Of a stretch of DNA of 5,150 nt, positions 1 to 5,150 are shown in pieces (the first letter of the stretch is position 1; each line of letters starts with the position of its first letter). Location of the stretch: assembly GCA_016183885.1 (NCBI GenBank), contig JACPDS010000219.1:1-5150 (forward strand), written 5' to 3'. The stretch comes from Armatimonadota bacterium. GTDB taxonomy: Bacteria > Vulcanimicrobiota > JACPDS01. The notes under the pieces were generated by a model that saw nothing but the letters and a program-made list of their open reading frames with translations, made no database searches and was not told the DNA's origin. Both the position numbers and the translations under genes were made by a program.

Positions 1-71
1 GATGTAGGGACTTATTAGACAGTTCCCCCCTACAATCCTACAGATTGAACTCCTGCCTCAAAAATATGCCT

Positions 72-93
72 TTTTGGACACTGCTGTCCAAAA
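72..93. repeat. Perfect short palindrome TTTTGGACA-CTGC-TGTCCAAAA
   Basis: Nine-base perfect arms (72-80 and 85-93) flank the 4-base spacer CTGC. It is the tightest of three paired GGACA/TGTCC motifs in the gene-free region. No T-run follows the stem on either strand. It could be an operator-like site, a hairpin in a transcript, or part of a decayed small mobile element. The sequence does not decide among these. Confidence 0.6.
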
Positions 94-146
94 TAATTTA
101 AAAATTTGAGCAGCCTCTTTTATTTATTAAGCAAATGTGAATAACA

Positions 147-195
147 CCCCTCACCCTTACCCTCTCCCCTCTGGGGAGAGGATTAAGGTGAGGGG
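147..195. repeat. GC-rich REP-like palindrome (CCCCTCACCCTTACC type)
   Basis: Two 23-base arms (147-169 and 173-195) are separated by TCT. They pair at 20 of 23 positions: nine perfect pairs at the loop end, three mismatches within five positions, then nine perfect pairs at the outer end. The element is strongly C-rich on one side and G-rich on the other, in sharp contrast to the AT-rich DNA around it. Palindromes beginning CCCCTCACCC and centred on CTCTCCCC/GGGGAGAG are, to my recollection, dispersed intergenic repeats in many bacterial genomes. No T-run follows on either strand, so it is not a standard terminator. The mobile-repeat interpretation rests on family resemblance and cannot be confirmed from one copy. 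Confidence 0.7.
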
Positions 196-263
196 GGCTT
201 TAGATGAGTAAATTTATGTTTTCAATATCAGGTTCCCCCTTGAACTTTTTTATCTTACTCATA

Positions 264-291
264 TGCTGTCCAAGATAGTTTGTAAAGGACA
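264..291. repeat. Second paired TGCTGTCCA / GGACA motif
   Basis: TGCTGTCCA at 264-272 is identical to the core at 82-90. It is followed in inverted orientation by AAAGGACA at 284-291. Only the 5-base TGTCC/GGACA part pairs, across a 15-base spacer, so this is the weakest of the three pairs. It is listed because the same nine bases recur three times within about 310 bases. Confidence 0.4.
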
Positions 292-309
292 ATTTTATCA
301 AAATCTGCC

Positions 310-362
310 AAAAAACCCTTAAAATAAAGTTTCTATAAAATTTTTAAACAGGATTTTAAGGG
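310..362 (-). terminator. Probable intrinsic terminator of the yidC-jag-JAMM-mnmE-mnmG transcript
   Basis: On the minus strand a perfect 10-base inverted repeat (CCCTTAAAAT from 362 to 353, ATTTTAAGGG from 325 to 316) is followed at once by six T residues (315-310). The 27-base loop can pair further through GTTT and AAAC, after a three-by-three internal loop. The three G-C pairs sit at the base of the stem next to the T-run, as expected for Rho-independent termination. The hairpin is AT-rich and the loop is long, so efficiency is uncertain. It lies 128 bases past the mnmG stop. The plus-strand reading has no T-run after the stem, so the polarity fits the operon. Confidence 0.5.
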
Positions 363-386
363 ATTTAAGCGTCTTTAACAATTAAA

Positions 387-428
387 TGCTGTCCAAATCC
401 TTTCCCCTAAAAAAACCTATTTTGGACA
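387..428. repeat. Third paired TGCTGTCCA / TTTGGACA motif
   Basis: TGCTGTCCA at 387-395 is a third identical copy. TGTCCAAA (390-397) pairs over eight bases with TTTGGACA (421-428), across a 23-base spacer. On the minus strand the right half reads TGTCCAAAATA (428-418), an 11-base match to 85-95. The pair lies between mnmG and the probable terminator, so it would be transcribed as part of the operon's 3' untranslated region. Confidence 0.45.
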
Positions 429-451
429 AGTATGCTTCTTGGGATTATTAA

Positions 452-465
452 GATTTTCGAAAATC
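452..465. repeat. 14-base perfect palindrome GATTTTCGAAAATC
   Basis: This self-complementary site lies 24 bases past the mnmG stop. It could form only a short, AT-rich hairpin (five pairs around TCGA) and is not followed by a T-run in the direction of transcription. It is a poor terminator on its own. A protein-binding site or chance in AT-rich DNA are the alternatives. Confidence 0.3.
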
Positions 466-489
466 AGGTTTAATATAAGCTGTTTCTAA

Positions 490-2343
490 TTAATTATTTC
501 TTCGAAATTTTTCTGTATAAACCATTAAAACGCCTAAATCAGCCGGGGTAATTCCTGAAATTCTAGCGGCTTGTCCGATAGAAAGCGGAGAAACTAAAGA
601 TAATTTTTCTTGAGCTTCGCGGGAAAGAGCTTTAATTTCGCAAAAATTTATTTCAGGTGAAATTTTCATTTCTTCCATTTTTTTAAATTGGTTAATTTGA
701 ATTTCTTGGCGTTTAAGATAGCCTTCATATTTAACTTTTATTTCTAATGTGGAAGATGCCTCTTCAGAAATCGTTTGAGAAGTATTTAACTCTTGAATTA
801 ATTTATAGTTCACCTCGGGGCGTCTTAAAAAATCGTAAAAACTGACCCCTGATTTTACTCCCCATCTTAAAGCTTGAGATTGATTTATATAATTATTTTT
901 TAAAAAATTAATTTTTTCTTCTATAGCTTTCATTTTTTCTTTAAATTTCTTATAACGCTCTTCTTTAATTAATCCAATTTTATATCCAAGAGGAGTTAAT
1001 CTTTCATCAGCATTATCTTGTCTTAAAATCAAGCGGTATTCCGCCCGGGAAGTCAACATACGATAAGGGTCGTTTACCCCTTTAGTTGCCAGGTCGTCGA
1101 TTAACACTCCAATATATCCAAGACTGCGCGGAATAATCAAAGGTTCTTTTTTAGAAAGTTTTTGAACCGCGTTAATTCCCGCCATTAATCCTTGAGCGGC
1201 GGCTTCTTCATAGCCTGAAGTTCCGTTAATCTGGCCGGCTAAGAAAAGTCCTTTTATCTTTTTAGTTTCTAAAGTTGGATATAATTGAGCTGGAAAAACA
1301 AAATCATATTCAATCGCATAACCGGGACGCATCATAATTACTTTTTCTAATCCTTGAATGGTTTTTAAGAATTCTAACTGAACATCTGCGGGAAGGCTGG
1401 TTGACATACCTTGAACATAAGTTTCGTTGGTTTTTAAGCCTTCCGGCTCCAGAAAAACTTGATGAATATCTTTATCAGGAAATTTTTTTATTTTATCTTC
1501 AATTGAAGGACAATAACGCGGGCCTATTCCTTTAATTTTACCGCTATATAAAGGAGAGCGGTGTAAATTTCTTAAAATTACTTCTTTTGTAGCTAAGCTA
1601 GTATAAGTTAAATAACAAGGCAGCTGTTGATTTTCTTTTTTCTCTTTAGAAGGATTAAAAGAGAAATTCAGGGGGATATCGGAAGGATTTTGGGGAATAG
1701 AGAGGCTAAAATCTATACTTCTTTTATCTATTCGAGGAGGAGTGCCTGTTTTTAATCTTCCTAATTCAAGACCCAAATTTTTTAAACTTAAAGAAAGCTT
1801 TATTGATTCTTTTTCTCCCAATCTTCCAGCAGGAAAAGAAACATCCCCGATATGAATTAATCCATTTAAAAAAGTTCCCGTGGCAATAATAATAATAGGA
1901 GCTTTATAAATAATTCCTATTTGTGTTTTTATGCCCCAAACCTCTCCTTTTTTTGTTAATATTTCTTCTGCTAAATCTTGTTTTAATTCTAAATTCTCTT
2001 CTTCTTCTAAAACCTGTTTCATATAAATATGATATTGTTTTTTATCTGCTTGAGCTCGAAGGGCTCTAACGGCCGGCCCTTTGCCGGTATTTAACATTCT
2101 AATATGAATGTGAGTTTCATCAATGGCTTTAGCCATTTCTCCGCCTAAAGCGTCGATTTCCCGCACTAAATGTCCTTTCGCAGGCCCTCCAATAGCTGGA
2201 TTGCAGGGCATTTGAGCAATACTGTCTAAATTGCCGGTTAAAAGAAGAGTTTTCGCGCCCAGACGGGCAGAAACTAAAGCCGCTTCAATCCCGGCATGCC
2301 CCGCTCCTACCACAATTATATCGTATATTTCAGGATAAATCAT
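490..2343 (-). CDS. mnmG: MnmG (GidA), FAD-dependent tRNA uridine-5-carboxymethylaminomethyl modification enzyme
   Basis: MnmG is the FAD- and NADH-using half of the MnmEG complex, which builds the 5-carboxymethylaminomethyl group on tRNA wobble uridine 34. From the ATG at 2343 the protein has 617 residues, close to the usual 620-630 and far longer than the related TrmFO (about 440). Visible motifs are the FAD-binding VGAGHAG (12-18), CNPAIGG with Cys47, the first GidA signature GTFLNGLIHIG (156-166), RYCPSIEDK with the second conserved Cys (278), and the second GidA signature AGQINGTSGYEEAAAQG (369-385). DPYRMLTSRAEYR lies near 425-437. The C-terminal helical domain, which contacts MnmE and tRNA, is complete and ends in the typical GQAARISGITPADLGVLMVY. 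A TTG at 2364 would add seven residues and overlap mnmE; the ATG matches the family start (M-x-YPxxYDIIVVGAG). It is the last gene of the run, with a probable terminator about 130 bases downstream. Confidence 0.98.
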   Translation of the reverse strand: MIYPEIYDIIVVGAGHAGIEAALVSARLGAKTLLLTGNLDSIAQMPCNPAIGGPAKGHLVREIDALGGEMAKAIDETHIHIRMLNTGKGPAVRALRAQADKKQYHIYMKQVLEEEENLELKQDLAEEILTKKGEVWGIKTQIGIIYKAPIIIIATGTFLNGLIHIGDVSFPAGRLGEKESIKLSLSLKNLGLELGRLKTGTPPRIDKRSIDFSLSIPQNPSDIPLNFSFNPSKEKKENQQLPCYLTYTSLATKEVILRNLHRSPLYSGKIKGIGPRYCPSIEDKIKKFPDKDIHQVFLEPEGLKTNETYVQGMSTSLPADVQLEFLKTIQGLEKVIMMRPGYAIEYDFVFPAQLYPTLETKKIKGLFLAGQINGTSGYEEAAAQGLMAGINAVQKLSKKEPLIIPRSLGYIGVLIDDLATKGVNDPYRMLTSRAEYRLILRQDNADERLTPLGYKIGLIKEERYKKFKEKMKAIEEKINFLKNNYINQSQALRWGVKSGVSFYDFLRRPEVNYKLIQELNTSQTISEEASSTLEIKVKYEGYLKRQEIQINQFKKMEEMKISPEINFCEIKALSREAQEKLSLVSPLSIGQAARISGITPADLGVLMVYTEKFRRNN

Positions 2344-2353
2344 TTTAAAATTT

Positions 2354-3712
2354 TTACTTTCCAATGCAAAATTGACTGAAGATTTGTTCTAAAAGATCGC
2401 CTTGTAAATTCTCGCCGGTAATCTCCTCTAAAGAACCTATCGCTCCTCTTAGATCTAAACTTAAAAATTCTTCCGAAAATTTTCGTTCTAAAGAATCTTT
2501 TAAATTTAAAATAAATTCTCCAGCTTTCTCTAAAGCTTCTTTATGTCTTAAATTAGTGATTACTTTCTCGGAAATATTTTGTTCAATACAAGTTATTCTC
2601 TTAAGTTCTTCTTCAAGTTCTCTTAATCCTAAATTTTTAATTAAAGAGGTTTTAATTATAATACTTTTGTTAAGTAAAGTATTATAATTTATTTTTTCTC
2701 CTAAATCAATTTTATTTAAAATTAAAATCTTTTTTTTATGATTTAGTTTTTCTAGAATTTCTTGATCTTCTATGCTGAGTTCTCTTGAAGCATCTAAAAC
2801 CAATAAAACTATATCAGCCTGTAATACCGCCTCCCAGCTTTTTTCAATCCCTATTTTCTCTATGAAATCTTCGCTTTTTCTTATCCCTGCGGTATCAATT
2901 AATTTTAGCGGAATCCCATAAAAATCAATCCATTCTTCAAGACGGTCCCGGGTGGTTCCGGGAATATCGGTAACAATGGCTCGTTCTTGTTTTAAGAGTT
3001 TATTTAACAAGGTAGATTTTCCCACATTAGGTTTTCCCGCGATTGCCGCAAAAAAACCTTCTTTGAAAATTTTTCCCTGCTCAAAAGAATCAATTAAGTT
3101 AGTTATTTTGTTTAACCATTTCGCGGATTCTTCCGTTAACTTTAAATAAGAAATTTCGCTTACTTCTTCGGGAAAATCCATGCTGGCTTCCAGATGCGCG
3201 AGAGAATTTAAAATTTCTTTCCGTAAATCTTTAATTTCCTGAGAAATTCCGCCTTTAAGCTGTTCAAGAGCTAAATTTATACCTTTCTCGCTCTTAGCTT
3301 TAATAAGATCGATTACCGCTTCAGCTTGAGAAAGATCTATTTTTTTATTTAAAAAAGCGCGTTTAGTAAATTCTCCTTTTTGGGCCAGGCGCGTTCCATG
3401 TTTTAAAAATAGCGCTAAAATTTTCTTTAATAATAATAATCCTCCATGGGCATAAATTTCTAAAACATCTTCTCCTGTATAAGAATTTGGTTTTTCAGTA
3501 AAACAAGCCACAACTTGATCTATTTTTTGTTTTTTTTCTTTATCCCATATATAACCAAGTATTTGTTTGCGGGGAATTATTTCTAATTTTCCATTTATAG
3601 GAATAAAAGAATTTTTAAAAATCTCTTGGGTTTTAGAGCCGCTTAAACGAATTATTCCAATCGCGCTTTCTCCCCAAGGAGTGCTTAGAGCAACAATTGT
3701 ATCTTCCAGCAT
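2354..3712 (-). CDS. mnmE: MnmE (TrmE), tRNA uridine-5-carboxymethylaminomethyl modification GTPase
   Basis: MnmE works with MnmG to modify C5 of wobble uridine 34 in certain tRNAs, using methylene-tetrahydrofolate and GTP hydrolysis. The ATG at 3712 gives 452 residues, normal for the family, and the expected N-terminus MLEDTIVALSTPWGE. The folate-binding N-terminal domain (about 1-118) contains the conserved NSYTGEDVLEIYAHGG. A helical domain follows, interrupted by the G domain (about 215-375). All GTPase motifs are present: P-loop GKPNVGKST (226-234), switch TDIPGTTRD (248-256), DTAG (273-276) and NKID (333-336). The protein ends in FCIGK, the invariant C-terminal motif carrying the catalytic Cys. 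An in-frame TTG at 3757 would add 15 residues and overlap the JAMM gene by 40 bases, but those residues do not resemble any MnmE N-terminus. The start lies 5 bases after the JAMM gene, with only a weak ribosome binding site, so translational coupling is plausible. The stop is 10 bases before mnmG, its partner in the same complex. Confidence 0.98.
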   Translation of the reverse strand: MLEDTIVALSTPWGESAIGIIRLSGSKTQEIFKNSFIPINGKLEIIPRKQILGYIWDKEKKQKIDQVVACFTEKPNSYTGEDVLEIYAHGGLLLLKKILALFLKHGTRLAQKGEFTKRAFLNKKIDLSQAEAVIDLIKAKSEKGINLALEQLKGGISQEIKDLRKEILNSLAHLEASMDFPEEVSEISYLKLTEESAKWLNKITNLIDSFEQGKIFKEGFFAAIAGKPNVGKSTLLNKLLKQERAIVTDIPGTTRDRLEEWIDFYGIPLKLIDTAGIRKSEDFIEKIGIEKSWEAVLQADIVLLVLDASRELSIEDQEILEKLNHKKKILILNKIDLGEKINYNTLLNKSIIIKTSLIKNLGLRELEEELKRITCIEQNISEKVITNLRHKEALEKAGEFILNLKDSLERKFSEEFLSLDLRGAIGSLEEITGENLQGDLLEQIFSQFCIGK

Positions 3713-3717
3713 AAATT

Positions 3718-4239
3718 TTATCGTTTTTCGCTTCTGAATCCGGCGGCAAATGGACAAATAATCTGAGCTAATTTAAAGGATTCTGCTGGAAGTCTTTTAT
3801 GCCAAGCTCCAATTTTAAAGTAAAAATCCCGCGTAGTTCCAGCTAATAAAGTTTTTTGGCGGTTGTATCTCCAGGGTAAATTCTTTTTTTTCTTATAAAT
3901 TTGGACAATCACATATACTTGGTCTTCATCCATTCCTTCTTGATCTTCTTCGCTTGGACGATAATCAGCTTCTTTGGTATGGGAATGAAAATCTCCCACA
4001 ATCTTAAGATGAGTTAAACATTCCTCTAAAAAACAAAGTACGCCTTGATGGATATGATTTCTAGGGAAATGAACGCCTCTGGTAAATCTTTCCGCAGTTT
4101 GAAAAACTACCGCATGATGCACTACTATTCGAGATTTATCCGATGAGCCGATTAAAAGCCCTAAACATTCTTTAGGATAAACCTCAACAGAAGAAAGCAA
4201 TAGATTCCAAAAAGCATTTTCTAAAATAAAAACTTTCAT
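3718..4239 (-). CDS. JAMM/MPN (Mov34/PAD-1, prokaryotic JAB) family zinc metalloprotease-like protein
   Basis: This 173-residue single-domain protein has an intact JAMM active-site signature. The catalytic Glu is E24 in PKECLGLLIG, the family's PxExxGxLxG start. The zinc ligands are H85 and H87 in GDFHSH and D99 in PSEEDQ, with the conserved Ser at S96. Known JAMM enzymes are isopeptidases that remove ubiquitin or ubiquitin-like proteins, or process sulfur-carrier proteins; the substrate here is unknown. Two details are unusual: HSH is followed by Thr rather than the common Pro, and H87 and S96 are separated by eight residues instead of seven. No signal peptide or membrane segment is seen, so it should be cytoplasmic. 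No ThiS/MoaD-like carrier or E1-like enzyme is encoded in the visible neighbourhood. The gene starts 20 bases after jag and ends 5 bases before mnmE, so it is probably cotranscribed with both. The ATG is preceded only by a weak AAGATAAGAA stretch. Family assignment is firm; function is open. Confidence 0.85.
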   Translation of the reverse strand: MKVFILENAFWNLLLSSVEVYPKECLGLLIGSSDKSRIVVHHAVVFQTAERFTRGVHFPRNHIHQGVLCFLEECLTHLKIVGDFHSHTKEADYRPSEEDQEGMDEDQVYVIVQIYKKKKNLPWRYNRQKTLLAGTTRDFYFKIGAWHKRLPAESFKLAQIICPFAAGFRSEKR

Positions 4240-4259
4240 TTCTTATCTTATTTTTATTA

Positions 4260-4895
4260 TTATTTATTATCTTGTTTTGGCGCGATAATAACTTTTCTTA
4301 AAGGTTCCTCTCCCGAAGAATAACTGATTACTTCAGGATGATTTTGTAGCACTAAGTGAATTACTCTTCTCTCATTAGCAGTCATTGGCTCTAAAACAAG
4401 GCTTCTTTTTTCTGTTTTTACCGCTTCTGCCATTTTATAAGCTAAATCCTGCAATGCTCTTTCCCGGCGCGACCGATAATTTTCTATATCTAAAAAAAGA
4501 TAAATTTTTCTTTTTAAATTATGGTTAATTATTAAGTTTACTATATTTTGAAGAGCGCTTAAAGTTTGACCGTATTTCCCGATTAAAAATCCTAAATTTT
4601 CCCCTTGTAAATGAATAACAATTTCTTCTCCTTGCATTTCTTTTTTTTCAAATTTAACTTCTATCTGCATAATTTGAAAGATTTTATCTAAAATCTCTTG
4701 GGCTAAAACTAAAGGATCTGTTTCTTTTAATCTGGCGGTAATCTTAGCTTCTTTTGCTCCGAAACCAAAAATACCCGGACTTCCTTCCTCAACGATTTCA
4801 AAATCTACTTCATCTGAAAATTTTGCACCTAACTCTTTTAAAGCCGCAGATTTAGCTTCTTCGATTGTATTGCCGGTTTGTTCTATAAAATTCAT
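4260..4895 (-). CDS. jag: Jag/KhpB (EloR) RNA-binding protein with Jag-N, KH and R3H domains
   Basis: This 211-residue protein has the full three-domain layout of the Jag/KhpB/EloR family. Residues 1-55 form the Jag-N domain, including the hallmark GSPGIFGFGAKEA (39-51). A type II KH domain follows at about 75-145, with the RNA-binding loop GFLIGKYGQTL at 102-112. The R3H domain covers about 150-207, with its R-x3-H core at R176 and H180 in NERRVIH. Family members bind RNA and in Gram-positive bacteria influence cell elongation and division, often together with the small KH protein KhpA; the role in this organism is inferred only from the family. The length is normal. The gene sits directly after yidC, the commonest context for the family. 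The late motif SYSSGEEPLRKVII has Glu where many homologs have Gly, a minor deviation. The product is expected to be cytoplasmic, possibly near the membrane through YidC or cell-wall partners. Confidence 0.95.
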   Translation of the reverse strand: MNFIEQTGNTIEEAKSAALKELGAKFSDEVDFEIVEEGSPGIFGFGAKEAKITARLKETDPLVLAQEILDKIFQIMQIEVKFEKKEMQGEEIVIHLQGENLGFLIGKYGQTLSALQNIVNLIINHNLKRKIYLFLDIENYRSRRERALQDLAYKMAEAVKTEKRSLVLEPMTANERRVIHLVLQNHPEVISYSSGEEPLRKVIIAPKQDNK

Positions 4896-4902
4896 TTTTT
4901 CT

Positions 4903-5150
4903 TTAGCTCCTTTTTGGTCTTTCTAAAATAAAATATTGCTGAACAATTGTTAAAATATTAAATACTAACCAATATAAAATCAAAGCCGAAGGGAAATTTC
5001 CTTTCCACATGATATAAGTAAACATTGCCGGCATCATAATATTAAATACCGCTTGTTTTTTAGCAGTCTCGGGATCTGTTACAGTAAGTTTTTGGGATAA
5101 ATACATGCTTAAACAATAAAATAATAACATTATAAAATCAGGTGAAGCTA
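4903..5150 (-). CDS. yidC: YidC/Oxa1 membrane protein insertase, C-terminal end (partial, 5' end outside window)
   Basis: This is the 3' end of a gene for the inner-membrane insertase that works alone or with SecYEG to fold and insert membrane proteins. The frame stays open to the window edge (reading A-S-P-D-F-I before the first visible Met at 5130), so that Met is internal and the true start lies to the right. Three hydrophobic segments are visible: FIMLLFYCLSMYL, then FNIMMPAMFTYIMW, then PSALILYWLVFNILTIVQQYF. The sequence LSQKLTVTDPETAKKQA followed by a Met/Pro-rich helix and FPSxLxLYW is the typical YidC C-terminal core. The tail after the last helix is short and basic (LERPKRS), without the long positively charged extension seen in some YidC/OxaA proteins. 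It ends 7 bases before jag, its usual partner. About 82 codons are present, so length and the N-terminal periplasmic domain cannot be judged. Confidence 0.93.
   Translation of the reverse strand, partial: ASPDFIMLLFYCLSMYLSQKLTVTDPETAKKQAVFNIMMPAMFTYIMWKGNFPSALILYWLVFNILTIVQQYFILERPKRS
4907..4912 (-). promoter_or_regulatory. Shine-Dalgarno site of jag
   Basis: On the minus strand AAGGAG lies 11 bases before the jag ATG, inside the last codons of yidC. It is the clearest ribosome binding site in the window. The JAMM gene, mnmE and mnmG have only weak purine-rich stretches before their starts. This supports the ATG at 4895 and suggests jag is translated from its own initiation site. Confidence 0.6.

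Larger units (their letters stand above)
1..489. other. Gene-free region downstream of mnmG, dense in inverted repeats
   Basis: I see no coding sequence, tRNA or rRNA in this stretch. Besides the separately listed elements, its left end holds TGTAGGG (3-9) facing CCCTACA (28-34). It also holds two GTTCCCCC stretches (22-29 and 232-239), each followed by TTGAACT (45-51 and 240-246). The mixture of AT-rich DNA and isolated C-rich or G-rich blocks suggests accumulated small repeats rather than a decayed gene. The operon's likely transcript end lies at about 310. Confidence 0.6.

Noticed and set aside
39..58. tRNA T-arm-like sequence (GATTGAACTCC)
   Set aside because: No acceptor stem, anticodon arm or matching T-stem could be found around it on either strand.
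147..195. Intrinsic terminator for mnmG
   Set aside because: No T-run follows the palindrome on either strand, and a better placed hairpin with T6 exists at 310-362.
71..428. CRISPR array or other regular tandem repeat
   Set aside because: The repeated unit is only nine bases, and the copies are 182 and 123 bases apart without regular spacers.
2344..2364. TTG start for mnmG overlapping the end of mnmE
   Set aside because: The ATG at 2343 gives the family-typical start and length; the seven extra residues are not needed.
2952..3149. Plus-strand open frame of 65 codons
   Set aside because: It lies wholly antisense to the conserved P-loop and switch region of mnmE and resembles no family; it is a shadow of that gene.
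3713..3757. TTG start for mnmE that would overlap the JAMM gene
   Set aside because: The added 15 residues (MSICRRIQKRKTIKF) do not match any MnmE N-terminus, whereas the ATG at 3712 gives the expected MLEDTIVALSTP start.
5128..5130. Met at 5130 as the yidC start
   Set aside because: The frame remains open to the window edge with YidC-like residues, and 75 residues would be far too short for the protein.

Overview
The window carries five genes, all on the minus strand and packed head to tail, followed by about 490 bases without a gene at the left end. In transcription order (right to left) they are the 3' end of yidC (membrane protein insertase), jag/khpB (KH-R3H RNA-binding protein), a JAMM/Mov34-type zinc metalloprotease gene, mnmE and mnmG. 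Gaps between genes are only 5 to 20 bases and no promoter is visible inside the run, so it looks like one operon. Its promoter would lie beyond the right edge.

The order yidC-jag-mnmE-mnmG is a classic bacterial arrangement, often near rpmH-rnpA and the replication origin. The DNA is AT-rich, with proteins rich in Lys, Ile and Glu. The YidC tail, with its FPSALILYW segment and very short basic end, is of the Gram-negative or candidate-phylum type. I suspect an uncultured, AT-rich bacterium, perhaps Omnitrophota-like. The phylum is a guess; 'bacterium' is secure.

The proteins fall into three activities: inserting inner-membrane proteins (YidC), RNA binding (Jag), and modifying wobble uridine 34 of tRNAs (MnmE with MnmG). 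The JAMM protein between jag and mnmE is the unexpected member. It keeps a complete metalloprotease signature, and its role here is unknown.

The gene-free left end (1-489) is rich in inverted repeats: a GC-rich REP-like palindrome at 147-195, three paired copies of a TGCTGTCCA / GGACA motif, and a hairpin followed by a T-run at 310-362 that probably ends the operon transcript. I found no convincing gene, tRNA or CRISPR array there. The JAMM protein and the paired GGACA motifs most deserve a second look; nothing here amounts to a clearly new multi-gene system.
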